The position numbers and the translations under genes were made by a program. From Gallaecimonas xiamenensis 3-C-1 (GTDB taxonomy: Bacteria; Pseudomonadota; Gammaproteobacteria; Enterobacterales; Gallaecimonadaceae), in assembly GCF_000299915.1 (NCBI RefSeq), contig NZ_AMRI01000014.1:1-64000 (forward strand): a stretch of 64,000 nt of DNA, written 5' to 3'. Positions 52,060 through 62,106 of the stretch are shown one piece after another. The notes under the pieces are model-generated. The model was given only the letters and a program-made list of their open reading frames with translations. It had not been told where the DNA came from and searched no databases. The first letter of the stretch is position 1, and every line of letters begins with the position of its first letter.

Positions 52060-52296
52060 TTAGAGGATGCGGTTTTCCTGCCAGACGGCCTCTTTGGCCT
52101 TACGCTTGGCTTCTTCCTTGGCCATGCGCGCCTTGCGTTTGTCGCAGGGGTCAGGGCAGTCACAGGCTTTTTCCATGCCAAGCCCCGAGATCCCGCCGCA
52201 GGATCCGGAAATGCTCTTCTTCTGGAAGATATAGCCCACTGCCATGGCAGCCACCACCAGCAGGAACAGGCCGAAGGTGTACACAAAAACCATCAT
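52060..52296 (-). CDS. nqrM: Na+-NQR maturation protein NqrM
   Basis: 78 residues: one N-terminal membrane helix and a cytoplasmic Cys-rich segment (GSCGGISGLGMEKACDCPDPCDK) with four cysteines needed for delivering iron to the Na+-NQR complex. The basic, charged C-terminus (KEEAKRKAKEAV) is normal for NqrM. It is the last gene of the nqr operon, directly overlapping the apbE stop. Confidence 0.93.
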   Translation of the reverse strand: MMVFVYTFGLFLLVVAAMAVGYIFQKKSISGSCGGISGLGMEKACDCPDPCDKRKARMAKEEAKRKAKEAVWQENRIL

Positions 52297-53318
52297 CAGT
52301 CTCTCGCAACCAGATAGGGTTTGAAGGCGTCAGTGTAACGCTCTTCGAAGCCGGAGTCAGTCTTAACGATCATAAAGACGGCAAGTCCCTGATCCTTGGC
52401 CAGCGCCAGCCCCTGCTCAGGCCCCAGCACGCTGATGGCGGTGGACATGCCGTCCGCTTCCATACAGCTGGGCGCCAGCACCGTAACCGACACCAGGCGG
52501 TTTTGGATAGGCTTGCCGGTACGGGCGTCGATAAGGTGGGAGTAACGGACGCCGTTCTCTTCAAAGTAGTTACGGTAGTCACCGCTGGTGGCCACCGCCA
52601 TATTGCCGGGGGTAACCACTTCTTGGATGGCTTGCTCGCCGTCACTGGGCTTTTCGATGGCGATACGCCAGGGCTGCTGCTGGGGCTTGCTGCCATGGCT
52701 ACGGAGCTCACCACCGATTTCCACCACATAGTCCTCAATCCCCAGAGATTCGAGGTATTCGGCCACCACATCCACTCCATAGCCCTTGGCGATGGATGAC
52801 AGGTTGAGGTTGATATCGCCCCTGTCTTTGACCAACTCGTTGCCGGACAGGTGCAGTTTGTCCTGCCCCACTTCCGACAGCCGCTGGGCCAGTTCCTGGT
52901 CGCTGGGCACCTGGTCGGGGCGCTTCTCGGGGCCAAAGCTCCAGAGATTGACCACGGGCCCAAGGGTGATGTCATAAGCGCCGCCGGAGAGCCGCCCGAT
53001 ACGCAGCGCCTCACCAACCACCTTGGCAAAGCCGGGGCTTATCTTGAAGGGGACGGTGCTGGTCGAGGCGTTGAAAAGGGAGATCTCGGAGTCGCCCTGA
53101 TAGTGGGACATCTGGTTGTTCACTTCCACCAGGCGGGCATCTATCTCGGCCTGGATATCGGCCGGCAGGGCCAGGGTGCCGTCGTGGAAGAAGCTCACAT
53201 GATAGCCGGTTCCCATGGTGCGGCCGGCCAGTTTGACCTCGGCCGGAGGCTGGGAACAGGCCCCTAATAAAAAGGCTAGCCCGAGGGCCAGCCATTTGAT
53301 TACTGCGTTGGATCGCAT
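52296..53318 (-). CDS. apbE: FAD:protein FMN transferase (ApbE)
   Basis: 340-residue lipoprotein that attaches FMN covalently to Thr residues of NqrB and NqrC. Lipobox LLGAC with Cys21. The FAD-binding motifs MGTGYHV, AYDITLGPVVNLW, LSSIAKGYGVD and VEIGGELRSHG are intact, as is the C-terminal ADGMSTAISVLG. Encoded six bases after nqrF, an arrangement known in marine gammaproteobacteria. Confidence 0.94.
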   Translation of the reverse strand: MRSNAVIKWLALGLAFLLGACSQPPAEVKLAGRTMGTGYHVSFFHDGTLALPADIQAEIDARLVEVNNQMSHYQGDSEISLFNASTSTVPFKISPGFAKVVGEALRIGRLSGGAYDITLGPVVNLWSFGPEKRPDQVPSDQELAQRLSEVGQDKLHLSGNELVKDRGDINLNLSSIAKGYGVDVVAEYLESLGIEDYVVEIGGELRSHGSKPQQQPWRIAIEKPSDGEQAIQEVVTPGNMAVATSGDYRNYFEENGVRYSHLIDARTGKPIQNRLVSVTVLAPSCMEADGMSTAISVLGPEQGLALAKDQGLAVFMIVKTDSGFEERYTDAFKPYLVARD

Positions 53319-53324
53319 GGGTGA

Positions 53325-54548
53325 TTAACCACCAAAGTCGTCAAGCAGGATGTTTTCGTCTTCGACGCCCAAGTCTTTGAGCATCTTGATGACGGAGGCG
53401 TTCATGATCGGCGGACCACACATGTAGTACTCGCAATCTTCCGGCGCATCGTGGTTCTTGAGATGGTTCTCGTAAACCACGTTGTGGATGAAGCCGGTGT
53501 AGCCGTCCCAGTTGTCCTCGGGCTGAGGATCGGACAGGGCCACGTGCCACTTGAAGTTCTCGTTCTCCGCCTGGAGCATGTCGAAGTCTTCCACGTAGAA
53601 CATTTCACGCTTGGAACGGGCACCGTACCAGAAGGTGATCTTACGCTTGGACTTGAGACGACGCAGCTGGTCGAAGATGTGGCTACGCATAGGGGCCATA
53701 CCGGCACCACCACCGATGAAGACCATCTCGGCGTCGGTGTCCTTGGCGAAGAATTCACCGAAGGGACCGGAGATGGTGACCTTGTCGCCGGCCTTGAGGG
53801 ACCAGATGTAGGAAGACATCTTGCCGCAGGGCAGGCTCAGGTTGTTCGGCGGCGGCGTAGCGATACGCACGTTCAGCATGATGATGCCGGCTTCGTCCGG
53901 GTAGTTGGCCATGGAGTAGGCGCGGATCGTGGTGTCGTCAACCTTGGATTCGAGGTTGAAGAAGCCAAAACGCTCCCAATCCGGGCGGAATTTCTCCGGT
54001 ACGTCGAACTCTTTATATTTGACGTGGTGCGGCGGCGCCTCGATCTGGATGTAACCACCGGCACGGAAAGGCACAGCCTCACCGGCAGGGATACCCAGCT
54101 TGAGTTCCTTGATGAAGGTAGCCTTGTTGTCGTTGGAGATAACAGTGCATTCCCACTGCTTCACGCCAAAGATCTCTTCAGGCACTTCGATGTTCATGTC
54201 TTGCTTCACAGCAACCTGACAGGACAGGCGGCAGCCTTCGTTGGCTTCACGCTTGTTGATGTGAGATTGCTCGGTCGGCAGTATGTCGCCGCCGCCTTCG
54301 TGGACTTTTACGCGGCACTGGCCGCAAGTACCACCGCCGCCACAGGCGGAGGACACGAAGATACCGCTGGAGGCCAGGGCGCCCAGCAGTTTGCCACCGG
54401 CAGGCACTTTGATGGCCTTGTCCGGATCGTTATTGATGGTGATGGTCACGTCACCGCTGGAGACCAGCTTGGCACGGGCAGCCAGGATAATGGCTACCAG
54501 TACCATGACGATCACGGTGAACATACCTACGCCGAGAATGATTTCCAT
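53325..54548 (-). CDS. nqrF: Na+-translocating NADH:quinone reductase subunit F
   Basis: 407 residues: N-terminal membrane helix, [2Fe-2S] ferredoxin domain with Cys69, Cys75, Cys78 and Cys110 (matching the V. cholerae ligands shifted by one), then the FAD domain ([11 protein letters not shown]) and the NADH domain ([12 protein letters not shown]). It is the NADH-oxidising entry subunit. Confidence 0.96.
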   Translation of the reverse strand: MEIILGVGMFTVIVMVLVAIILAARAKLVSSGDVTITINNDPDKAIKVPAGGKLLGALASSGIFVSSACGGGGTCGQCRVKVHEGGGDILPTEQSHINKREANEGCRLSCQVAVKQDMNIEVPEEIFGVKQWECTVISNDNKATFIKELKLGIPAGEAVPFRAGGYIQIEAPPHHVKYKEFDVPEKFRPDWERFGFFNLESKVDDTTIRAYSMANYPDEAGIIMLNVRIATPPPNNLSLPCGKMSSYIWSLKAGDKVTISGPFGEFFAKDTDAEMVFIGGGAGMAPMRSHIFDQLRRLKSKRKITFWYGARSKREMFYVEDFDMLQAENENFKWHVALSDPQPEDNWDGYTGFIHNVVYENHLKNHDAPEDCEYYMCGPPIMNASVIKMLKDLGVEDENILLDDFGG

Positions 54549-54587
54549 CGACTTATCCTTTGCGTTTTGGGCGCGGCAGAGCCGCGC

Positions 54588-55184
54588 TTACAACTGAACC
54601 CCTGAGAAAGACATGAAACCCAGTGCCATCAGGCCGGCAGTGATGAAGACACTGCCCAGGCCGCGCACGCCTTCAGGCATGTCGGCATACTTGAGTTTCT
54701 CGCGGATACCGGCCAGCAGCACGATAGCCAGGGCCCAACCCACACCAGAACCGAAACCGAACACCACGGACTCGCCGAAGGTGTACTCGCGCAGGGCCAT
54801 GAAGGACACGGCACCGAAGATGGCGCAGTTTACGGTGATGAGCGGCAGGAAGATGCCCAGGGCGTTGTAAAGCGCAGGGACATACTTATCCAGGACCATT
54901 TCCAGGATCTGCACCAGGGCGGCGATAACGCCGATCCAGGTGATGAAGCTCAGGAAGCTCAGATCCATGCCTTTGACCAGGGCATCGGGAGCCAGGATGT
55001 AATGGGTAACCAGTTGGTTAACGGGTACGGAGATGGTCAGTACCACGATAACGGCAATACCCAGGCCCAGGGCGGTGGAGATCTTCTTGGACACGGCCAG
55101 GAAGGTACACATGCCCAGGAAGAAGGACAGCGCCATGTTCTCGATGAAAATGGAGCGAACCAGAAGGCTGATGTAATGTTCCAC
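54588..55184 (-). CDS. nqrE: Na+-NQR subunit E
   Basis: 198-residue membrane subunit with six helices. [19 protein letters not shown] and [16 protein letters not shown] carry the Cys residues that, with NqrD, hold an intramembrane iron centre. Confidence 0.96.
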   Translation of the reverse strand: MEHYISLLVRSIFIENMALSFFLGMCTFLAVSKKISTALGLGIAVIVVLTISVPVNQLVTHYILAPDALVKGMDLSFLSFITWIGVIAALVQILEMVLDKYVPALYNALGIFLPLITVNCAIFGAVSFMALREYTFGESVVFGFGSGVGWALAIVLLAGIREKLKYADMPEGVRGLGSVFITAGLMALGFMSFSGVQL

Positions 55185-55189
55185 GGCGA

Positions 55190-55822
55190 TTACTCCTTAG
55201 GCTCTACTTGCTCAGGGCGGAAGGTACGCAGTACCCAGATCAGGCCGCCGATGATAAAGAAGGCGCTGGGGGGCAACAGCAGCAGGCCGTTGGCTTCGTA
55301 CCAGCCACCGTTCTTGATGAGCGGCAGTACTTCGAAGCCGAACAGGGTGCCGGAACCAAGCAGCTCGCGGATAAAGCCAACGGTCATCAGCAGAGCGCCG
55401 TAGCCCAGGCCGTTACCTATACCGTCCAGGAAGGACATCAACGGCGGGCTCTTCATGGCGTAGGCTTCGGCACGGCCCATCACGATACAGTTGGTGATGA
55501 TAAGGCCGACGAACACCGACAGCTCCTTGGAGAGCTCATAGGCGTAGGCACGCAGGATCTGGTCAACCACGATAACCAAGGACGCGATGATGGCCATCTG
55601 CACGATGATCCGCACGCTGTTGGGGATGTGGTTACGGATCAGCGAGATGAACAGGTTGGAAAAGCCGGTTACCAGAGTCAATGCCAGGGACATGACGAAG
55701 GCTTTGTCCATACGGCCGGTTACCGCCAGCGCCGAACAGATACCCAGCACCTGAAGGGCGATGGGGTTGTTGGCGAGGATGGGGCCCAGCAGGACTTTCT
55801 TCATTTCTTTGCTGTTAGCCAT
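55190..55822 (-). CDS. nqrD: Na+-NQR subunit D
   Basis: 210-residue membrane subunit, six helices, homologous to Nqr[22 protein letters not shown] and [15 protein letters not shown] contain the conserved Cys residues of the NqrD/E iron centre. It starts inside the nqrC 3' end (eight-base overlap). Confidence 0.96.
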   Translation of the reverse strand: MANSKEMKKVLLGPILANNPIALQVLGICSALAVTGRMDKAFVMSLALTLVTGFSNLFISLIRNHIPNSVRIIVQMAIIASLVIVVDQILRAYAYELSKELSVFVGLIITNCIVMGRAEAYAMKSPPLMSFLDGIGNGLGYGALLMTVGFIRELLGSGTLFGFEVLPLIKNGGWYEANGLLLLPPSAFFIIGGLIWVLRTFRPEQVEPKE

Positions 55823-56603
55823 TGTTAGCTTCTCCGTTACGGACCTTGGTCAGGTAAGGGCCAAAGCCGTTCTCACCCATCCAGTAGGTAAAGGTGTGCT
55901 GTACACCGTTACTGGTCAGAGTAGCGCCGGACAGGGCGTCGATCTGGTGGTCACCGGAGGCACCGCCTTTGACCACCTGGATGGCCGGCTTGCCGTCAGC
56001 AGCGAACAGTTCCTTGCCCTTCCACTTGCCACGCCAGGTGGGGTTTTCCACTTCGCCGCCCAGTCCAGGGGTTTCACCCTGCTCGTAGTAGGTCAGGCCG
56101 GAAACGGTGTTGCCGTCGGGCTGAACCGCCACGAAGGCGTACATCATGGACCACAGGCCATAGCCGTGAACCGGCAGCACCACAGAAGTCACGGTGCCAC
56201 TATCGTCCTTGGCCAGGTAAACGGAGGCAAAGTTGGAGCGACGTTTGATGGAGGCAACGTCTTCACCGGCCGGGATCTCGGTATTGAACTTGGGATCCTT
56301 GGAGGCTTTGCGCTGGTCGAAGGTGTCGGCTTTCTTGCCGTCGACTTCTTCCACGTAGTTGCCGGTGGCCAGCTCAACGATGCGAGGCTCGATATGCTGG
56401 GCATAGGCCTCACGGATATCCTTGGCGCTCATACCGGCCTTGTACAGGCCAGCGGCGTCCAGGATGTTGCGTTGCTTGTCCAGCTGCTTGTTCTGCTGCT
56501 GGGTCGGCTTGAGGGCCACGGCGGCACCGGATACCACCACGGAACAAACCAGGCTGATGGCCAGAACCACGCCTATGGTCTTGCCGATGCTTTCATTAGA
56601 CAT
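55815..56603 (-). CDS. nqrC: Na+-NQR subunit C (FMN-binding)
   Basis: 262 residues with one N-terminal membrane helix and a periplasmic FMN-binding domain. The ApbE recognition motif [12 protein letters not shown] gives Thr228 as the flavin attachment residue. I took the start at 56603; the frame extends to 56651 without family features. It overlaps nqrB by eight bases. Confidence 0.96.
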   Translation of the reverse strand: MSNESIGKTIGVVLAISLVCSVVVSGAAVALKPTQQQNKQLDKQRNILDAAGLYKAGMSAKDIREAYAQHIEPRIVELATGNYVEEVDGKKADTFDQRKASKDPKFNTEIPAGEDVASIKRRSNFASVYLAKDDSGTVTSVVLPVHGYGLWSMMYAFVAVQPDGNTVSGLTYYEQGETPGLGGEVENPTWRGKWKGKELFAADGKPAIQVVKGGASGDHQIDALSGATLTSNGVQHTFTYWMGENGFGPYLTKVRNGEANNG

Positions 56604-57798
56604 TGCGCGCGAGCCTCCGCTTGATGTTGGCCTGAACGACAAAGTGGTCAAACAGCGGCGCGAAGAGGTTGGCGAACAGGATGGCCAGCATCATGCCCTC
56701 GGGGAAAGCCGGGTTAACCACACGGATAAGAACCACCATGACACCGATGAGGATGCCGTAGGCCCACTTACCCTTGTCAGTGAAGGAAGCAGAGACAGGA
56801 TCGGTCGCCATGAACATCATGCCGAAGGCAAAGCCACCAAGCACCAAGTGCCAGTACCAGGGCATGGCGAACATGCTGTTGGTGTCGGAACCGATCTGGT
56901 TGAACAGGGTTGCCGTTGCGGCCATGCCCACCAGGGTACCCAGCACGATGCGCCAGGAGGCGATGCGCAGGAAGATGATGGCCAGGCCGCCGATCAGGAT
57001 GGCCAGGGTGGAGGTTTCACCCATGGAACCTTGGATGTTGCCGTAGAAGGCATCCCACCAGGCGGCGTTCATGGCGTAGTCCAGCTGGCCGGCAGCAGCC
57101 TGGCTCAGTTGGGTCGCGCCGGAGAAACCGTCAACGGCGGTCCAGACGGTGTCGCCAGACATGAAGGCCGGGTAGGCGAAGAACAGGAAGGCACGACCCG
57201 CCAGGGCCGGGTTCAGGAAGTTACGACCAGTGCCGCCGAAGATCTCCTTGGCCATCACCACACCAAAGGTGATACCCAGGGCAGCTTGCCACAGGGGAAT
57301 GGTGGGGGGCAGGATCAGGGCAAACAGGATGGAGGTAACGAAGAAGCCTTCGTTGACTTCGTGCTTGCGGATAGAGGCAAACAGCACTTCCCAGAAGCCG
57401 CCCACCACGAACACAGTGGCATAAACGGGCAGGAAGAAGCAGGCGCCGTACCACATCATGCTGGCCCAGCCGGAGTTGGCACTCAGTTCACCGCCCAGGG
57501 CGTGGAACAGGCCTACCTGCCAGATGTCAGCCAGTTGGGCACCGGCAGCCAGCGCTTGCTGGGCCTGGTGACCGATGTTGTACATGCCGTAGAACATGGC
57601 CGGGAACACGGACATCCACACCAGGATCATGATGCGCTTCAGGTCGATAGCGTCACGAACGTGGGTTTGGCCACGGGTTACCTTGCCGGGGGTGTAGAGT
57701 ACGGTGGCCACGGCTTCATAGAGCGCATACCACTTCTCGTACTTGCCGCCCTTTTCGAATTGCGGCTCGATTTTCTCGATGAAGTTCTTCAGGCCCAT
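56596..57798 (-). CDS. nqrB: Na+-NQR subunit B (FMN and riboflavin-binding)
   Basis: 400-residue membrane subunit with about ten helices. The ApbE motif [10 protein letters not shown] gives Thr229 as the covalent FMN site. [19 protein letters not shown] and [17 protein letters not shown] are typical NqrB/RnfD sequences. It carries the quinone site and the Na+ path. The ATG at 57798 is two bases after the nqrA stop codon region. Confidence 0.96.
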   Translation of the reverse strand: MGLKNFIEKIEPQFEKGGKYEKWYALYEAVATVLYTPGKVTRGQTHVRDAIDLKRIMILVWMSVFPAMFYGMYNIGHQAQQALAAGAQLADIWQVGLFHALGGELSANSGWASMMWYGACFFLPVYATVFVVGGFWEVLFASIRKHEVNEGFFVTSILFALILPPTIPLWQAALGITFGVVMAKEIFGGTGRNFLNPALAGRAFLFFAYPAFMSGDTVWTAVDGFSGATQLSQAAAGQLDYAMNAAWWDAFYGNIQGSMGETSTLAILIGGLAIIFLRIASWRIVLGTLVGMAATATLFNQIGSDTNSMFAMPWYWHLVLGGFAFGMMFMATDPVSASFTDKGKWAYGILIGVMVVLIRVVNPAFPEGMMLAILFANLFAPLFDHFVVQANIKRRLARNV

Positions 57799-57800
57799 GA

Positions 57801-59138
57801 TTAACCTTCCTTCTCGATTTTGGTCAGGCAAGCACGCAGGGCAGAGCCGTAGTCGTATTTACCCGGACAAACAAAGGTACAGAGCGCCAGATCTTCTTCA
57901 TCCAGTTCGAGGATGCCCAGTTGTTGCGCACTGTCGGTATCACCGGACAGGATGTCGCGCAGCAGCAGGGTCGGCAGGATATCCAGCGGCATCACGCGCT
58001 CATAGTTGCCGATTGGCACCATGGCACGGGAAGAACCGTTGGTGGTGGTGCTCATGCCGAACAGCTTCTTGCCAAAGTGGCCAAGATAGGCACGGGTCAC
58101 GGAGAACTTGTCGGAGCCCGGAGTAGCCCAGCCCAGGAACGCCTTGTCACGACCTTCGGACAGCACGCTGACCTGAACGTGATAACGACCCAGGTAGGCG
58201 TGGGGGCCAGCGGCCACGGAGCCGGACAGGACGGAACCGGATACCACACGGTTTTCGCCTTCGTGCAGCTCACCCGCTACCAGCTCGGCCAGGTTAGCAC
58301 CCAGTTGGGTACGGACCAGGCGCGGCTTTTTAACGCTGGGGCCAGCCAGGGCAACGACGCGGCTGCTGTCCAGCTTACCTTCTACGAACAGCTTGCCGAT
58401 GGCGATCACGTCCTGGTAACCCAGGTGCCAGGCAACGCGGCTAGAAGAAGCGCCATACAGCTTGTGGATTTGGGTACCGACCAGGCCAGCAGGGTGCGGG
58501 CCAGTCACGTCTTCCAAAGTCACCTTGGGCGCCTGTGCCTTGATGTCGCTGTTAGCGGCTTTGGACACATACACCTTGCCTTCGCTCAGCACAGACAGCA
58601 CGGCCAGGCCGTTATTGAAAGCGTCTTGCTGCTCTTTGATGACAACGGCCGGATCAGCTGCCAGGGGATTGGTATCCAAGGCAGAAACGAAGATGGCGGC
58701 AGTGGTGCTGTCGATGGCGGGGATTTTGGAGTAGGGACGGGTACGCAGGGCGGTCCAGAGACCGGACTCTACCAGTTGGTCCACCACCAGTTGGCGGTCG
58801 AGGCTGGCCAGTTTACCGGCGTCGAAAGCTTGGAAGCTGACTTCGTCATTGCCATCGAGTTCGATGACAACAGACTGCAGCACACGCTTTTCGCCACGGT
58901 TGATGGCCACCACCTTGCCGGCGGCGGGGGCAGTGAATTTCACGCCCGGGTTCTTTTTATCATCGAAAATGATCTGGCCTTTCTTGACAAGATCACCTTC
59001 CCGGACGTGCATGGTCGGCCGCATGCCGATGTACTCTTCGCCCAGGACGGCAACTGTCTTGATGGCTGGACCATCGTGGATCACTTGCTCAGGCGCTCCG
59101 CTGATAGGAACGTCCAGTCCTTTCTTGATGGTAATCAT
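57801..59138 (-). CDS. nqrA: Na+-NQR subunit A
   Basis: 445-residue peripheral subunit. [20 protein letters not shown] is the family N-terminus, placing the start at 59138 rather than 59153. [28 protein letters not shown]-type and [16 protein letters not shown] at the end are typical. First gene of nqrABCDEF-apbE-nqrM. The upstream region 59139-59422 (284 bases) holds the promoter, a hairpin at 59230 and the bolA terminator. Confidence 0.95.
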   Translation of the reverse strand: MITIKKGLDVPISGAPEQVIHDGPAIKTVAVLGEEYIGMRPTMHVREGDLVKKGQIIFDDKKNPGVKFTAPAAGKVVAINRGEKRVLQSVVIELDGNDEVSFQAFDAGKLASLDRQLVVDQLVESGLWTALRTRPYSKIPAIDSTTAAIFVSALDTNPLAADPAVVIKEQQDAFNNGLAVLSVLSEGKVYVSKAANSDIKAQAPKVTLEDVTGPHPAGLVGTQIHKLYGASSSRVAWHLGYQDVIAIGKLFVEGKLDSSRVVALAGPSVKKPRLVRTQLGANLAELVAGELHEGENRVVSGSVLSGSVAAGPHAYLGRYHVQVSVLSEGRDKAFLGWATPGSDKFSVTRAYLGHFGKKLFGMSTTTNGSSRAMVPIGNYERVMPLDILPTLLLRDILSGDTDSAQQLGILELDEEDLALCTFVCPGKYDYGSALRACLTKIEKEG

Positions 59139-59229
59139 ACGCACTTTGCACAACAGTTAAGGGAATTCTGTAGGCTGACCGCCACCCCGACTGTCGCGAC
59201 TCATCAAGGCGGCGAAAAAGCGTTGTGTG

Positions 59230-59253
59230 CCGGAGTCATAACTCCGGTCTTTT
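59230..59253. repeat. hairpin in the region upstream of nqrA
   Basis: CCGGAGT-CATA-ACTCCGG followed on the plus strand by TCTTTTA. In the nqr direction it would fold in the 5' leader or lie near the promoter; on the plus strand it looks like a weak terminator of antisense transcripts. Confidence 0.45.
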
Positions 59254-59355
59254 ACAAGCGGCGTATTTTAGCACCCCTTCCCGGACAGTTACCATGGCTA
59301 TTAAACGCCGCTGGGGAACTTTTCCCGTACAGACTGTCTTCTTGCCACAATTACA

Positions 59356-59379
59356 AAGGCGGCGCATCTGCGCCGCCTT
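59356..59379 (-). terminator. terminator of bolA
   Basis: GGCGGCGCA / TGCGCCGCC stem with a two-base loop, 44 bases after the bolA stop codon on the minus strand. The following T-run is weak. Confidence 0.6.
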
Positions 59380-59422
59380 CTTGCTTTATTGGCCTTGTCC
59401 ATCCCTTGTAGAGCAAGGTTTG

Positions 59423-59740
59423 TCAGCCTAAGCGGCTGCCTCCCAAACAGGCTGGAGAGGCCGGTACCTGGCCGTAGTACTGCTCCCACTCCTCGGGCGT
59501 ATAAGTATGCAGTGCCAACGCATGGACAGGGCCGGCCAGTTCGTCGGCCAGGATCTGGTTGACGGCCCGGTGGCGGCTGACCAGCCGTTGCCCCTCGAAC
59601 TCACCCGAAACGATCACCACCTTAAAGTGGGTCTCGGCATCCGCCGGCACCGCATGCATATAGGACTCGTTGGTCACCGACAGGTGGGCCGGCTGGAAAG
59701 CCACATGCAATTTATCCTCGATATGACGCTGGACAGACAT
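59423..59740 (-). CDS. bolA: BolA family protein
   Basis: 105 residues with the BolA fold: IEDKLHVAFQPAHLSVTNES at the start and THFKVVIVSGEFEGQRLVSRHRAVNQIL containing the conserved HRxVN stretch. BolA proteins bind monothiol glutaredoxins with a shared [2Fe-2S] cluster and can act as transcription regulators. Monocistronic spacing: 41 bases from alkB. Confidence 0.93.
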   Translation of the reverse strand: MSVQRHIEDKLHVAFQPAHLSVTNESYMHAVPADAETHFKVVIVSGEFEGQRLVSRHRAVNQILADELAGPVHALALHTYTPEEWEQYYGQVPASPACLGGSRLG

Positions 59741-59781
59741 AGGTTTGGCTCCTTGTTGCTGGGGGATGGCTTTCTACGCCT

Positions 59782-60435
59782 TCAGGCCCGCTCACGCAAG
59801 GCCTTGACCTGACGAAAGGTCAAACTGATGCGCCCGCCGGTAACCCGGGCGCGGTTGGGCAGGCCATGTTGCCAGCCCTGCTGCAGCCCTGGGCCCATCA
59901 GCAGCAGGCTACCGCTGGGCAAGGCTACTTTGAAGGAGGCCCCAGGCCCCCTCGGCCTGAAGGCCAGATCCCGCTGGGCCCCCAGGCTAATCATGGCGAT
60001 CACCGGCCCCAGTTCCGGCTCATCGTCGCTGTGCCAGCCCATATGATCTTTACCGTCACGGTAGTAGTTGGCCAGCACCGAATTGAAGGGCTGTTTGAAA
60101 AAAGCCGACAATTGCTGTGCCAATCCCTGCAATAGCGGGTGCCAGGGCGCCGGTGCAAAGGGCCGGGAAGAATAAGTATAGTGAGCCTCAGGATCCCCGA
60201 CCCAAGCCTGCATGCGCGGAATGGGGTGGCTCTTGCCGAAGACGGTGAGCTCAGGCTGGGTCCAGTTGAGCTGCTCCTTGAGCTGGCCGTACAGGCACTC
60301 GGCCTCGGCCTGGTCCAGCACCGCCGGCCACAGGGCAAGCTGGTCGGGGGCAAGGCACTGCTGAACGCTGCGGCCCAATGTGTCAAAATGCAACTTTATA
60401 TTTGCTGGAAGCTGGCCGTGCCCGCCTTGACCCAT
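59782..60435 (-). CDS. alkB: AlkB-type alpha-ketoglutarate-dependent dioxygenase
   Basis: 217 residues with the short AlkB fold. Iron ligands are His and Asp in MGWHSDDEPELG and His in GWQHGLPN; RISLTFR near the C-terminus binds 2-oxoglutarate. GASFKVALPSGSLLLMGPG is the typical strand before the second His. It should repair alkylated DNA or RNA bases. I chose the ATG at 60435 because GAAGGG lies seven bases upstream; the frame stays open to 60660. Its 5' end overlaps the start region of the divergent rlmG. Confidence 0.88.
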   Translation of the reverse strand: MGQGGHGQLPANIKLHFDTLGRSVQQCLAPDQLALWPAVLDQAEAECLYGQLKEQLNWTQPELTVFGKSHPIPRMQAWVGDPEAHYTYSSRPFAPAPWHPLLQGLAQQLSAFFKQPFNSVLANYYRDGKDHMGWHSDDEPELGPVIAMISLGAQRDLAFRPRGPGASFKVALPSGSLLLMGPGLQQGWQHGLPNRARVTGGRISLTFRQVKALRERA

Positions 60436-61536
60436 CATCTTTCCCTTCTCGAGCGCTACCCTCCCAACCCCCAGGATGACCTCCAGGCCTGGGACAGCGC
60501 CGACGAATACCTGTTGCAAAGCCTGGTGGCAAGCCAGTTGGACCCACAGCGCCCTATTCTGGTGCTGGGAGATCAATTCGGCGCCCTTAGCTGCGCCCTG
60601 GCCGGTAGCCATGTTAGCGTGGTTAACGACTCCTACGTTAGCCACAAGGCAATAGAACACAACCTGAACCGCCAGGGTCTGGCCCAGGTGCAGCTGCTAA
60701 GCCCTCTGGATGACTGGCCCCAGCAACCGCAACTGGTATTGGGGCGCCTGCCTAAACAGCTGTCCATGCTGGAGTTTTATCTCGCCAAGCTTAAACCACT
60801 ACTGGCACCTGACAGCCTGGTGTTCTTTGCCGGCCGCGACCGGGATATTCCCGAGCGGGCCGAAGCCCTGCTCAGTCGCTATCTTGGCCCCACCGACCGC
60901 CTGCTGGGCTGGAAAAAAGCCAGAGCCTTTGTCAGCCGCAGTGACGGCAAGGCTCCCCTGCCCCAGCCGGCCCCCCTGAGTTGGCCTCTGGAAGGCACGG
61001 ACTACCAGTTGGTCAATCATGCCAATGTGTTTTCCCGCCAGAGCCTGGATATTGGCGCCCGGCTGCTGTTGGCCAACCTGCCACAAGGCCGTTTTGACCG
61101 GGTGATCGACCTGGGCTGTGGTAATGGCGTGCTGGCACTGATGATGGCCAGCCAATACCCCGAAGCCCGTTATCAACTGGTGGATGAATCCTACCTGGCA
61201 GTGGCATCGGCCAAGGCCAATATGGCGGGCAATCTGCCGACGGTTGCGGCAGACTTTATCGCCAACAACTGCCTGGATGGCTTCGAGCGGGCTAGCGCCG
61301 ATCTGGTGCTTTGCAACCCGCCTTTCCACCAGCAACAGGTGGTCACTGACCATATCGCCTGGCAGATGTTCAAAGACGCCTTCAAGGTACTGCGCCAAGG
61401 CGGCCAGCTGTGGATCGTCGGTAACCGCCACCTGGGGTATCAGATCAAGCTCAGCAAGCTGTTCGGGGGCTGCCAGGTGGTCGCCACCGATCGCAAGTTC
61501 ATCGTACTTAAAGCAATAAAAAGGAGAACCTCATGA
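60388..61536 (+). CDS. rlmG: 23S rRNA (guanine-N2)-methyltransferase RlmG
   Basis: 382 residues with a duplicated methyltransferase fold. The degenerate N-terminal half has LQAWDSADEYLLQSL; the C-terminal catalytic half has the SAM motif VIDLGCGNGVLALM and the target motif LCNPPFHQ. RlmG methylates G1835 of 23S rRNA. The ATG at 60388 has no clear ribosome binding site; a GTG at 60418 with GGAAG upstream is a strong alternative. Overlaps the 5' end of divergent alkB. Confidence 0.9.
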   Translation: MQLYICWKLAVPALTHHLSLLERYPPNPQDDLQAWDSADEYLLQSLVASQLDPQRPILVLGDQFGALSCALAGSHVSVVNDSYVSHKAIEHNLNRQGLAQVQLLSPLDDWPQQPQLVLGRLPKQLSMLEFYLAKLKPLLAPDSLVFFAGRDRDIPERAEALLSRYLGPTDRLLGWKKARAFVSRSDGKAPLPQPAPLSWPLEGTDYQLVNHANVFSRQSLDIGARLLLANLPQGRFDRVIDLGCGNGVLALMMASQYPEARYQLVDESYLAVASAKANMAGNLPTVAADFIANNCLDGFERASADLVLCNPPFHQQQVVTDHIAWQMFKDAFKVLRQGGQLWIVGNRHLGYQIKLSKLFGGCQVVATDRKFIVLKAIKRRTS

Positions 61537-62069
61537 GAGCCCTGCTTTTGGCCCTGCTGCTGCTCGGTGGCTGCGCCAGCCTGCCCCAAACCAGTTGGTT
61601 GGACCCTGCCGCACCGGCCGTCACCCAGGCCAGTAGCCTGATCCCGGTGCGTTTTGACTTCCAGGACAACAGAACGGACAACGCCGTTTTGCATCTGGCC
61701 AAGGCCGCCATTGCCAGCGATCCTGGCCTGGCTCAGCGCCTTAGCCAACGCCTGCGAGAAGGCCTGAGCGCCAAAGGCTACGCCATTACCCCGGCCACCG
61801 GTGCCCGCCTGTCTGTGCGCTTGCTGACCTTGCAAGCCGTGGTGGATGAAGGCCTGGCCAGCCACAGCAGCCAACAGAAGGTCGTGATGGAAGTCTATGC
61901 CGAGCGAGACGGCCACACTCTGACCAAGCGTTTTACCAGCACAGGTGCCTTCGAAGCGCCCTTGGGGCCTGACCTGGGCCGCCTGGAAGGGGAACTGAAC
62001 CGCCTGCTGGAACAGACCATGACCAGCCTGGTCAACGATCCCCAGTTGACCCAGATGTTCCAGGGCTGA
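61533..62069 (+). CDS. YajG-like lipoprotein
   Basis: 178 residues, lipobox LLGGC with Cys15 as the lipidated residue. The mature part (IPVRFDFQDNRTDNAVLHLA ... MEVYAERDGHTLTKRFTSTG) matches the YajG family of periplasm-facing lipoproteins with unknown role. It overlaps the rlmG stop by four bases, so it is co-translated with it. Confidence 0.85.
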   Translation: MRALLLALLLLGGCASLPQTSWLDPAAPAVTQASSLIPVRFDFQDNRTDNAVLHLAKAAIASDPGLAQRLSQRLREGLSAKGYAITPATGARLSVRLLTLQAVVDEGLASHSSQQKVVMEVYAERDGHTLTKRFTSTGAFEAPLGPDLGRLEGELNRLLEQTMTSLVNDPQLTQMFQG

Positions 62070-62106
62070 ACTACACTGGCAACAGGACCCCTTGCACTGG
62101 AATGCT

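Noticed and set aside
57921-59411. 496-codon open frame opposite nqrA
   Set aside because: Antisense to a canonical NqrA; composition typical of a shadow frame.
59139-59422. Riboswitch upstream of nqrA
   Set aside because: Only a single short hairpin is visible; no multi-helix architecture or flavin-riboswitch-like conserved blocks.
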